From Actinomycetota bacterium (GTDB lineage: Bacteria > Actinomycetota > Acidimicrobiia > Acidimicrobiales > Acidimicrobiaceae): a stretch of DNA of 7,115 nt. Under the pieces are notes generated by a model. The model was not told the DNA's origin, did no database searches, and was given only the letters and a program-made list of their open reading frames with translations. Each line of letters starts with the position of its first letter. Position 1 is the stretch's first letter. Positions 1 through 5,718 of this stretch are shown here, piece after piece. A program made the translations under genes and the position numbers. The stretch is taken from NCBI GenBank assembly GCA_027318945.1, contig DAHVOF010000103.1, forward strand, positions 1-7,115, given 5' to 3'.

Positions 1-103
1 GGAAAGTAGAGTAATCCGCTCAGGCGCTGTCGCTCGTTCTATCGCGCGCAGACCAGACCCGTCTGGCGATTAGTCATCGCAAACCGTTGACATGGGAAAA
101 CCG

Positions 104-871
104 TCATAGACTAGTCTCTGCCATCCTTTGCCTCATGCCCTCAAACATAAGCACCGCCGCCGCAACGCCCACGTTCAATGACTCGGCACGCGCGTCAATT
201 GGGACCGTGACATTGGTGTCCAGCAGATGCCAATAATCTTCGCTCAGCCCGCTACCTTCGTTCCCGAGCACCAACGCAACCTTCCCTGATAAATTCTCAT
301 GCCAGTATGGCAAAGAAACGTGCGATGAAGTGCCGATAATGCGATAGCCCTGGGATCGAAGCTGCTGACATGCTTGGTCAAATGTATCTACTATGGCAAT
401 AGGAGTGCTAAAAAATGCCCCGGCACTAGAACGAACCGTCTTCGGATTATAAATATCGACGCACTGATCACACAATATGACGGCGGAAGCGCCCGCGGCA
501 AGGCCGGACCTCACCACCGTACCAGCGTTACCCGGATCCCTGACTCCCACCATGACCACGACTAAAGAGCTGAGTTCCACATCTGCGATGTCCCTGTCCA
601 CAAAAGACGCTATAGCCATCACTGCCTGGGGAGTCACCGCATCAGAGGCCCTCGCCAAAACTCCGGGAGCCACCTCATAAAGCCGGTAGCCGATCTTCGT
701 TGCCAGGTCGAAAACCCTGTTAGTCATATCGTTGGAAGACGGCTCAAAGTAGATCGCTTCCAGCTCGGTGCCCGACTGGAGGGCCGACATCACTGCGCGC
801 GAGCCTTCAACCACGAATTTCCGCTCTGCCTCGCGTAAGGAACGTCTTCGGAGAAGCCTCCGAAGACGCAC
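104..871 (-). CDS. TrmH/SpoU-family RNA 2'-O-ribose methyltransferase
   Basis: This is a SAM-dependent SPOUT methyltransferase that probably 2'-O-methylates a ribose in rRNA or tRNA; the target cannot be read from sequence. From the GTG start at 871 it has 255 residues. An N-terminal substrate-binding domain (about 1-90, with the FVVEG motif at 19-23) is followed by the SPOUT knot domain. Motif 1 is DPGNAGTVVRSG (112-123) with the expected Asn and Arg; KTVRSSAGAFF lies at 144-154; motif 2 is LGNEGSGL (202-209); motif 3 is VPIDARAESLNVGVAAA (223-239). It is the last gene after rplT, 57 bases downstream, which is a common actinobacterial order. GTG is the only usual start codon, but in-frame codons upstream of it also look like family sequence, so the true start may lie further up. 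No good ribosome binding site precedes the GTG. The family call is secure; the exact member (RlmB, TsnR-like or other) is not. Confidence 0.92.
   Translation of the reverse strand: MRLRRLLRRRSLREAERKFVVEGSRAVMSALQSGTELEAIYFEPSSNDMTNRVFDLATKIGYRLYEVAPGVLARASDAVTPQAVMAIASFVDRDIADVELSSLVVVMVGVRDPGNAGTVVRSGLAAGASAVILCDQCVDIYNPKTVRSSAGAFFSTPIAIVDTFDQACQQLRSQGYRIIGTSSHVSLPYWHENLSGKVALVLGNEGSGLSEDYWHLLDTNVTVPIDARAESLNVGVAAAVLMFEGMRQRMAETSL
843..868 (-). repeat. Perfect 11-bp inverted repeat (hairpin) at the start of the methyltransferase gene
   Basis: The arms CGTCTTCGGAG (843-853) and CTCCGAAGACG (858-868) are exact reverse complements around a 4-base loop (854-857). On the coding strand the stem begins at the base directly after the GTG start and covers codons 2 to 9, encoding RLRRLLRR. 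In RNA it would be a strong GC-rich hairpin. No U-run follows on either strand, so it does not look like an intrinsic terminator. It could lower translation initiation at the GTG or mark an RNA-processing site. It could also be a by-product of arginine and leucine codons in a conserved basic stretch. Confidence 0.85.
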
Positions 872-928
872 AATCTTCTGATGCTTGAAAGATAGCGGCG
901 TGCCAGTCGTTGTGGCCCCTAGCCGACT

Positions 929-1288
929 TTAGATAGCAAGCGCCGATCTAGCCTTATCGACCAGACCTGCAAATGCATTCGGATCATTAACAGCGAGATC
1001 TGCCAAGACCTTGCGGTCCACGACAATATCAGCAGCCTTTAGACCAGCCATCAACCTAGAGTAGCTAATCCCATTTACCCTAGCCTGAGCATTGATTCTC
1101 TGAATCCAGAGTTGCCTGAACTCCCCTTTGCGCGCACGCCTGTCTCTGAAGGCGTACGCCATGGAATGCAAAACCTGCTCATTTGCAGCCCTGAAACTAC
1201 GCGACTTGTTCCCGTAATAGCCTTTGGCCTGCTCAAGCACCGCCCTATGATGCTTCTTGGCATGTACCGCCCTTTTCACCCTTGCCAT
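929..1288 (-). CDS. rplT: 50S ribosomal protein L20
   Basis: L20 binds 23S rRNA and is needed early in assembly of the large ribosomal subunit. The product has 119 residues, the usual length for the family. It starts with the typical MARVKRAVHAKKHHRAVL and carries the conserved AKGYYGNKSRSFRAANEQV (21-39), YAFRDRRARKGEFRQLWI (45-62) and RINAQARVNGISYSRL (63-78) blocks. A ribosome binding site AGGAG (1294-1298 on the plus strand as CTCCT) sits 5 bases before the ATG. It lies 42 bases downstream of rpmI and two genes after infC, the canonical IF3-L35-L20 order. In other bacteria L20 represses this operon by binding its mRNA; no matching leader structure is evident here. Confidence 0.98.
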   Translation of the reverse strand: MARVKRAVHAKKHHRAVLEQAKGYYGNKSRSFRAANEQVLHSMAYAFRDRRARKGEFRQLWIQRINAQARVNGISYSRLMAGLKAADIVVDRKVLADLAVNDPNAFAGLVDKARSALAI

Positions 1289-1330
1289 TTCAACTCCTGA
1301 CTCGAAAACTCACTAATCAACCCAAAGGCG

Positions 1331-1525
1331 CTAAATGCCCAGCATCCTCCGAACTTGGCGAAGATCCCCCTTAGCCACATCCGTCTCACGGCCCAAACGA
1401 CGAGTTCGGGTAGACGCCTTTTTCTCCAACAAGTGCGATCTGTATGGCTTTCGGCGACGCAACTTGCCACTACCCGTTATTTTGAACCTTTTCGCTGCGC
1501 CGCGGTCAGTCTTGATCTTGGGCAT
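1331..1525 (-). CDS. rpmI: 50S ribosomal protein L35
   Basis: L35 is a small, very basic protein of the large ribosomal subunit. The product has 64 residues, the expected size, beginning MPKIKTDRGAAKRFKITGSG and continuing with the family blocks KLRRRKPYRSHLLEKKAS (21-38) and TRRLGRE (41-47). It ends in RRMLGI. An AAGGAG ribosome binding site sits 6 bases upstream of the ATG, the strongest and best-spaced in this operon along with that of infC. The gene lies between infC (94-base gap) and rplT (42-base gap). Confidence 0.98.
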   Translation of the reverse strand: MPKIKTDRGAAKRFKITGSGKLRRRKPYRSHLLEKKASTRTRRLGRETDVAKGDLRQVRRMLGI

Positions 1526-1619
1526 ATAAAACTCCTTGTTATCCCGGCATCTCTTTCAAGCCGCGGTCATAATTAACGAAAATGCCTAACGCTCCGTGCG
1601 TACCTCAACACGCAGATAA
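1526..1619 (-). other. infC-rpmI intergenic spacer with a small inverted repeat
   Basis: This 94-base spacer is the longest gap inside the translation operon. It holds a short inverted repeat, TGCGT (1597-1601) and ACGCA (1610-1614), with an 8-base loop just past the infC stop, and the rpmI ribosome binding site near its other end. A 10-base direct repeat, GCCGCGGTCA, occurs at 1560-1569 and again inside rpmI at 1499-1508. The stem is only 5 bp and lacks a U-run, so I do not call a terminator. Confidence 0.4.
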
Positions 1620-2246
1620 TTACTGCGTCTGGCTCGACTGAGTCTTGTCGCCGGATAAATTGTCTCCGCCGTTTCTACCCAGAACCGAACGTTCTTCCTT
1701 TGAGTTGGCGGACTTAGTTGCACCCCGCTTGTCCGGACCCAGCACCATAATCATGTTCCGGCCATCGAGCTTTGGAATAGTCTCGACCTTGCCGACATTC
1801 TGGACTTCCTCTGCGATCCTATCCAGAATGCCTTTCCCAAGCTCTGGATGAAACAATTCACGGCCTCGAAACATGATCGTGACTTTCACTTTATGACCGT
1901 CCTGCAGGAACTTCATGACCTGCTTAGTCTTTGTGTCAAAATCACCTGCGCCGATTTTCGGCCGGTATTTCATCTCCTTTATCTGCGTGCTCATGGACTT
2001 TCGACGAGACTCTTTTGCCTTCTGAGCTGCATCGAACTTGTATTTGCCATAATCCATGATCCGGCACACCGGAGGAACAGCCATTGGAGCAACCTCTACG
2101 AGGTCCAAATCCATCTGCCTGGCGAGTGCCAGCGCTTCTGTGAGACTTTTTATTCCAAGCTGCGAACCCTCAGGGTCTACAAGTCGAATCTCTCTGGCTC
2201 TGATACGCTCATTGATACGAGGCTCGTTTGTTGTGGGTGCGACTAT
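1620..2246 (-). CDS. infC: Translation initiation factor IF-3, apparently starting at AUA
   Basis: IF3 binds the 30S subunit, prevents premature joining of 50S and checks the start codon-initiator tRNA match. The 208 residues hold the N-domain with RINERIRAREIRLVD (10-24) and LDLVEVAPMAVPPVCRIMDYGKYK (47-70, the IF3 signature), a basic linker, and the C-domain with EMKYRPKIG (91-99), VTIMFRGRE (122-130) and the LDGRNMIMVLGP end (160-171). A polar tail of about 36 residues follows. The first ATG in frame (2114) would delete most of the N-domain, so it cannot be the true start. Upstream homology runs to about 2225 and the frame is closed by TGA at 2253-2255. The only plausible initiation codon left is ATA at 2244-2246, 9 bases after AAGGAG. 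AUU, AUC or AUA starts are known for infC, where IF3 represses its own translation. Gene identity is certain; the start is inferred. Confidence 0.93.
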   Translation of the reverse strand: MVAPTTNEPRINERIRAREIRLVDPEGSQLGIKSLTEALALARQMDLDLVEVAPMAVPPVCRIMDYGKYKFDAAQKAKESRRKSMSTQIKEMKYRPKIGAGDFDTKTKQVMKFLQDGHKVKVTIMFRGRELFHPELGKGILDRIAEEVQNVGKVETIPKLDGRNMIMVLGPDKRGATKSANSKEERSVLGRNGGDNLSGDKTQSSQTQ

Positions 2247-2255
2247 TCGGCATCA

Positions 2256-2261
2256 CTCCTT
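2256..2261 (-). promoter_or_regulatory. Ribosome binding site of infC that sets the AUA start
   Basis: AAGGAG on the minus strand ends 9 bases before ATA (2244-2246), within the usual range. An ATG at 2251-2253 is only 2 bases away and opens a different frame that stops after 14 codons, so it does not fit as the infC start. Confidence 0.7.
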
Positions 2262-2453
2262 CATCACCAACTACAAAATCTCTTCCGTAGTTTCAATATG
2301 TGTGTGAAAAAGCGAAGGCTAAAGAAGATCCTGCCTAAAATTGACCCGGTCAGCCGTGCGAGCGACAAGGTGGGAGCCACAACCAACTTGCTCCGCTTTC
2401 TCATTAAACTTCCCAGTAGTCTAACAGGAGATCGAATCAGCCCATACCACGGT

Positions 2454-2457
2454 GGAG
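2454..2457 (+). promoter_or_regulatory. Ribosome binding site of the DUF1844 gene
   Basis: GGAG lies 8 bases before the ATG at 2466 but only 2 bases before the ATG at 2460. Spacing therefore favours 2466 as the start codon. Confidence 0.6.
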
Positions 2458-2465
2458 AAATGGAT

Positions 2466-2819
2466 ATGACAAGCAATCCCAACCAAGAAAAGCCAAGCTA
2501 CACAGATAAAACAAACGAAAGTGCAAGTACGGATATTCACCTAGAACAGCTCAGAATGGAGCTTCTTGCTTCTTCCCCTGAGATAATCATCGCAAATCAT
2601 TGTTTTGGACTGTTCGAACTCGCCGCCCTTTATCTATCCGAAAATCCACCTCGACTCATACCGGCAACCTTGGCAATCGACGCCCTTGCGGGATTAGCTG
2701 ATGCCCTCAAGGGTCGCCTGGGTGGACAGGAGCAGGAAATTCGTGACGGAATCTCACAGCTGCGCCTCGCATTTATTCAGGTATCACCCCTCGCGGATCA
2801 GGCTGCCGAACCAAGCTAG
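2466..2819 (+). CDS. DUF1844 domain-containing protein
   Basis: This is a small protein of unknown function. From ATG 2466 it has 117 residues: a polar, probably disordered N-terminus (1-25, rich in Ser, Thr, Asn and Lys), then a helical core from about 35 to 107. The core resembles DUF1844: an aliphatic/Ala-rich segment (about 38-58), then IDALAGLADALKGRLGGQEQ (71-90) and IRDGISQLRLAFIQV (92-106). Actinobacterial DUF1844 genes typically sit next to infC, and this one is divergent from infC, which supports the call. No signal peptide, membrane segment or catalytic motif is visible. It is the only plus-strand gene here, and its TAG stop overlaps the stop of the convergent cold-shock gene. The alternative start at 2460 would add two residues. 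The family call rests on remembered consensus rather than a search. Confidence 0.82.
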   Translation: MTSNPNQEKPSYTDKTNESASTDIHLEQLRMELLASSPEIIIANHCFGLFELAALYLSENPPRLIPATLAIDALAGLADALKGRLGGQEQEIRDGISQLRLAFIQVSPLADQAAEPS

Positions 2820-3043
2820 AGCTTCTCCACCTCTATAGCTTCTATGCGCCCTTTCTGGGCCGCACAAACCCGATACGCAACCTCCACACCGACGTCAATA
2901 GTCCTGGACCCGTCGGCTATCGCCATGCAATGAAATGGAAGTGCGACTCCGTCGTTGCGAGAAATCGTTCCGAGGCCCGCCAACTCGTCAAACTCAGTCA
3001 CTACCCCCTTGCCACGACCGGCAACAAGCACCTCATACTCCAT
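2816..3043 (-). CDS. Variant cold-shock-domain (OB-fold) protein
   Basis: This is a probable single-domain nucleic-acid-binding protein of 75 residues. The pattern GKGVVTEFDELAGLGTI (11-27) matches the first strands of the cold-shock fold, where classical proteins have GTVKWFN...KGFGFI. PFHCMAIADGSRTIDVG (36-52) replaces the classical VFVHFSAI segment, and it ends with a typical VAYRV...GRIEAIEV strand. The aromatic RNP1/RNP2 surface is weaker than in CspA, so binding may differ. This variant type is one I associate with actinobacteria. The ATG follows the hisG stop TAG with no base between, and there is no strong ribosome binding site, so translation is probably coupled to hisG. Its stop overlaps that of the convergent DUF1844 gene. 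Confidence 0.8.
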   Translation of the reverse strand: MEYEVLVAGRGKGVVTEFDELAGLGTISRNDGVALPFHCMAIADGSRTIDVGVEVAYRVCAAQKGRIEAIEVEKL

Positions 3044-3919
3044 CTAAGGGACTATCTTGGATAGCGGAATTTCCAAAATGTCTGTAGCCCCCGCATCCTT
3101 TAGCGCAGGAATCAATGTGTTAATCTGCGATCTCGCCACCACCGCCTCTACGGCATATCCCACGTCGCCGTAAAGCTTCGAAATTGTTGGGGCCTTCATG
3201 AAAGGCAACGTCTCTATGACCGAGTTCAAATCCGCTTCGCCGACATTTAGTTTCACCAGCACATTCGCGCGGGCCTTCAAGGCACCCGTAAGAAGCGTCA
3301 TTATCTGCGTCATTGCGTGCAGCTTCGCAGGATCACGCGCCGCTTCGGGATTGGCTACCACCTCGGTATAGGAAACAAGAATTGTATCTATGATCCTGAG
3401 ACCTGCGGCCCTTATTGCGCGACCAGTCTCAGTTATTTCCACTATCGCATCCGCGATATCCGGAACTTTAGCCTCCGTAGCTCCATGGGACAAGGCTATC
3501 TGGGCTGGAATTCCAAGCTACTCGAAGTATCGCCTTGTCAGCACTGGATACTCGGTAGACACACGAAGATTTGGCTTCAGGTCCTTTGGATTTTGGACAG
3601 GAGAATCATTCTCGACAGCCAAAACGATCCGAATCGGATTACTGGTTGCCTTGGAATACTGCAGCTCGCCAAGACTCAGAATATTTGCGCCCGTTTCCTC
3701 AATCCAGTCGCGTCCTGTAATGCCAACATCAAACCTGCCCTCTGCTACGTAGTTAGCAATCTCCTGGGGCCTAAGAATACGCACTTCGTCAATTCGAGGA
3801 TCATCGACCTTACCCCTGTAGTCTACGTCGGAGGTGCGAGACACAGAAAGGTCGGCCTGTGTGAAGAGTTCAAGCGTCGCTTTTTCAAGCGAGCCCTTCG
3901 GAAGCACTAATCGAAGCAT
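3044..3919 (-). pseudogene. hisG: ATP phosphoribosyltransferase, long form, interrupted by an in-frame TAG
   Basis: HisG joins ATP and PRPP to give phosphoribosyl-ATP, the first and feedback-controlled step of histidine synthesis. The frame holds 291 codons before its final TAG, the size of the long form that carries its own C-terminal regulatory domain. Visible blocks are LRLVLPKGSLEKAT (2-15), the FDVGITGRDWIEE region (63-75), the PRPP-binding stretch IVEITETGRAI (159-169) and a C-terminal histidine-binding domain (about 216-291). Codon 134 (3518-3520) is TAG where relatives have YFEE-LG, so a single G-to-T change from GAG explains it; the frame is unchanged on both sides. The first piece alone (133 residues) lacks the PRPP loop. 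A TTG at 3493 opens the second piece but has no ribosome binding site. It follows ribH by 25 bases. It may be a fresh pseudogene, a sequencing error or a readthrough case. Confidence 0.9.
3518..3520 (-). other. In-frame amber codon 134 of hisG
   Basis: The minus strand reads GAG TAG CTT GGA between YFE and LGIP, and the same frame continues for 157 codons of clear HisG sequence. TAG is also the natural stop of ribE, ribBA, hisG itself, the cold-shock gene and the DUF1844 gene, so a global reassignment of TAG is unlikely. Confidence 0.95.
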
Positions 3920-3944
3920 TAAACCATCCAGTTCTTGAAAATAA

Positions 3945-4442
3945 TTATCCGGTGTATATTGAGCGCTTCAGGTTAACCATTGCAATTGCCGTCTCAGCAA
4001 ATTCATTGCCCTTATTTCCCAGAGTGATCTCGCTTCTTTCAATCGCTTGGTCAATGTTTTCAGTAGTCAAAATCCCGAAAATCGTCGGAACACCGAATTC
4101 CAGCCCCACCTGTGCCACGCCAGCAGAACATGCCTCGACGACGACCTCATAATGAGTTGTGGCACCGCGAATTACTGAACCAAGACAAATTATGGCGCAG
4201 TACTTGCCCGTCTGCGCAAGCCACTTGGCAGCCAGCGGTATCTCCATCGCTCCAGGAACCCTGAAAAGACGGACGTTTTCATCAGACGCGCCGTGGGAAT
4301 CAAGTCCCTTCTTGACACCGTCAATTAGCTCACTGGTAATGAACTCATTGTAACGAGACGCCACCACCGCGTAGATGTCAGATTCGGCGATGGCAAGCAA
4401 GTCAGCCTCCAACTGATTATCAGCTTCACCCTGACCAGGCAT
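3945..4442 (-). CDS. ribH: 6,7-dimethyl-8-ribityllumazine synthase
   Basis: RibH condenses 5-amino-6-ribitylamino-uracil with 3,4-dihydroxy-2-butanone 4-phosphate to form lumazine, the penultimate step of riboflavin synthesis; family members assemble into pentamers or 60-mer capsids. The product has 165 residues, the normal length. Substrate-binding segments are VVASRYNEFIT (26-36), VPGAMEIP (62-69) and LGSVIRGATTHYE (87-99), with the catalytic His at 98. GILTTENIDQAIER (123-136) follows, then the phosphate-binding end GNKGNEFAETA (142-152). A GGAAGG-like ribosome binding site lies about 9 bases before the ATG. It sits 41 bases after ribBA, which makes one of its substrates, and 25 bases before hisG. 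Confidence 0.97.
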   Translation of the reverse strand: MPGQGEADNQLEADLLAIAESDIYAVVASRYNEFITSELIDGVKKGLDSHGASDENVRLFRVPGAMEIPLAAKWLAQTGKYCAIICLGSVIRGATTHYEVVVEACSAGVAQVGLEFGVPTIFGILTTENIDQAIERSEITLGNKGNEFAETAIAMVNLKRSIYTG

Positions 4443-4483
4443 TAGGCTGCACCTTCCTAGACCTTGAATTACTGTGGGTCAGC

Positions 4484-5713
4484 CTAATCGTCGAGACCGT
4501 CAAGAAGGTGACCCATGCGCTCCCTTTTAGTCCGCAGGTAGTTAATGTTTTCCGGATTAACCGATGGAGGAAGTTTCACCCTTTCAACTATGTTGAGTCC
4601 GAACCCCTCAAGACCGCCATATTTAGCCGGATTGTTGGTGATAAGCCGTGTCTCAGTTATTCCCAGATCGACCAGCATCTGCGCGCCAATGCCGTACTCT
4701 CTCGAATCAACAGGTAATCCAAGTTCCAAATTTGCATCGACCGTGTCGCGACCCTGCTCTTGCAGATTGTATGCCCTGACTTTATGTGCGATGCCGATCC
4801 CCCTGCCTTCATGGCCTCGAAGGTAGACGACTACTCCCGCACCTTCTTTGGCGATCATCTGTAGGGCCGCGTCAAGCTGAGGCCCGCAATCGCAGCGCAG
4901 CGAGCCAAAAACGTCTCCCGTCAAGCATTCCGAGTGGACCCGTACCAAAACGGGCGATCCATCATCGATCTTCCCCATAGTCAGCGCAAGGTGGTTCTCA
5001 CCATCAAGCACGGATTCATACACGATGCAGCTGAAATCGCCATATACGGTAGGAATTCTGGCGGTAGCGCCTTCGACTCTTCTAACGAGCTTGTCCTTCT
5101 TGCGACGGTACCTCACCAGATCAGCGATAGAAATCATTACCAAGTTGTACTTCTCGCTAAAACTTTTTAACTCGTTGAACCGTGCCATCTCAGACTTGTC
5201 TTCAGTCACGATCTCACATAGAACTCCGGCAGGTGCCAGTCCAGCAGCCATCGCTAAATCCACAGATGCCTCAGTATGGCCCGCTCGTTTTAGCACCCCG
5301 CCTTCTCGGTATCTAAGCGGGAAAATATGTCCCGGCCGCATAAAATCCTGCGCTCTAAAGTTTCTGTCTGAAAGGGCCCTGATAGTTGCCGAGCGATCGT
5401 GGGCAGAAATGCCCGTCGAAGTGCCATGCTTGTAGTCGACACTAACCGTGAAAGCCGTCCTCTGAGACTCGGTATTGTTAGCGACCATTAGGGGAAGTTC
5501 AAGCTCGTCGAGTCGATCACCGGTTACCGCCACGCAGATCAACCCTGACGTATGCTTTATGAAAAAGGAGATTGCCTCTGGTGTCGCATACTGAGCAGCC
5601 ATGATCAGATCGCCCTCGTTTTCGCGATCCTCATCGTCGACCACAACCACCATATCGCCGCGGCTAACTGCCGCAACGGCCTCTTCGATGGTTCCAAGTC
5701 CCACTGTAATCAT
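4484..5713 (-). CDS. ribBA: Bifunctional 3,4-dihydroxy-2-butanone 4-phosphate synthase / GTP cyclohydrolase II
   Basis: This 409-residue fusion supplies both starting branches of riboflavin synthesis: the N-terminal half turns ribulose 5-phosphate into the four-carbon unit, and the C-terminal half opens GTP. The synthase domain (about 7-205) shows the acidic metal loop VVDDEDRENEGD (24-35), HTSGLICVA (54-62), RPGHIFPL (126-133), RAGHTEASVDL (143-153) and a Glu in GVLCEIV (163-169). The cyclohydrolase II domain (about 210-400) has the zinc ligands Cys263, Cys274 and Cys276 in ECLTGDVFGSLRCDCGPQL, then YLRGHEGRGIGI (297-308), a YGIGAQML motif (340-347) and ITNNPAKY (358-365). Both active sites look complete. 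It starts 5 bases after the ribE stop without a strong ribosome binding site, suggesting translational coupling. The name ribA2 or ribAB is also used in actinobacteria. Confidence 0.98.
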   Translation of the reverse strand: MITVGLGTIEEAVAAVSRGDMVVVVDDEDRENEGDLIMAAQYATPEAISFFIKHTSGLICVAVTGDRLDELELPLMVANNTESQRTAFTVSVDYKHGTSTGISAHDRSATIRALSDRNFRAQDFMRPGHIFPLRYREGGVLKRAGHTEASVDLAMAAGLAPAGVLCEIVTEDKSEMARFNELKSFSEKYNLVMISIADLVRYRRKKDKLVRRVEGATARIPTVYGDFSCIVYESVLDGENHLALTMGKIDDGSPVLVRVHSECLTGDVFGSLRCDCGPQLDAALQMIAKEGAGVVVYLRGHEGRGIGIAHKVRAYNLQEQGRDTVDANLELGLPVDSREYGIGAQMLVDLGITETRLITNNPAKYGGLEGFGLNIVERVKLPPSVNPENINYLRTKRERMGHLLDGLDD

Positions 5714-5718
5714 CCCGT

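Larger units (their letters stand above)
2247..2465. promoter_or_regulatory. Divergent intergenic region between infC and the DUF1844 gene
   Basis: About 219 bases separate the start of infC (minus) from the start of the DUF1844 gene (plus), so promoters for both are expected here. I scanned both strands for -35/-10 pairs and found only weak candidates, such as TTGACC at 2341 on the plus strand with no acceptable -10 at 16 to 18 bases. No strong terminator-like hairpin or recognisable riboswitch is visible. The plus-strand reading frame stays open through this region, but that stretch has no ribosome binding site and is antisense to infC further left, so I do not treat it as coding. Confidence 0.5.

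Noticed and set aside
1..103. Possible start of pheS on the minus strand downstream of the methyltransferase gene
   Set aside because: pheS is the expected next gene in many actinobacteria, and one minus-strand frame is open from about position 66 to the edge, but it lacks a usual start codon, a TAA interrupts it just upstream, and the roughly 20 residues visible are too few to recognise.
843..868. Intrinsic terminator after rplT
   Set aside because: The hairpin is strong but no U-run follows on the minus strand (TTCCTTACG) or the plus strand, and it lies within coding sequence.
2209..2253. Fourteen-codon frame from ATG 2253 overlapping the infC start
   Set aside because: Its ATG is only 2 bases from the AAGGAG, it is very short, and the infC frame explains the region. 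It remains conceivable as a leader peptide but nothing supports that.
1848..2465. Long plus-strand frame upstream of the DUF1844 start, including an ATG near 2299 that would add a basic N-terminal extension
   Set aside because: It runs antisense through infC, has no ribosome binding site at the candidate starts, and the extension does not resemble the DUF1844 family. GGAG placed 8 bases before 2466 gives a better start.
3518..3520. Genome-wide recoding of TAG (for example pyrrolysine or an altered code)
   Set aside because: TAG ends at least five genes in this window at the expected family length, so it works as a normal stop here.
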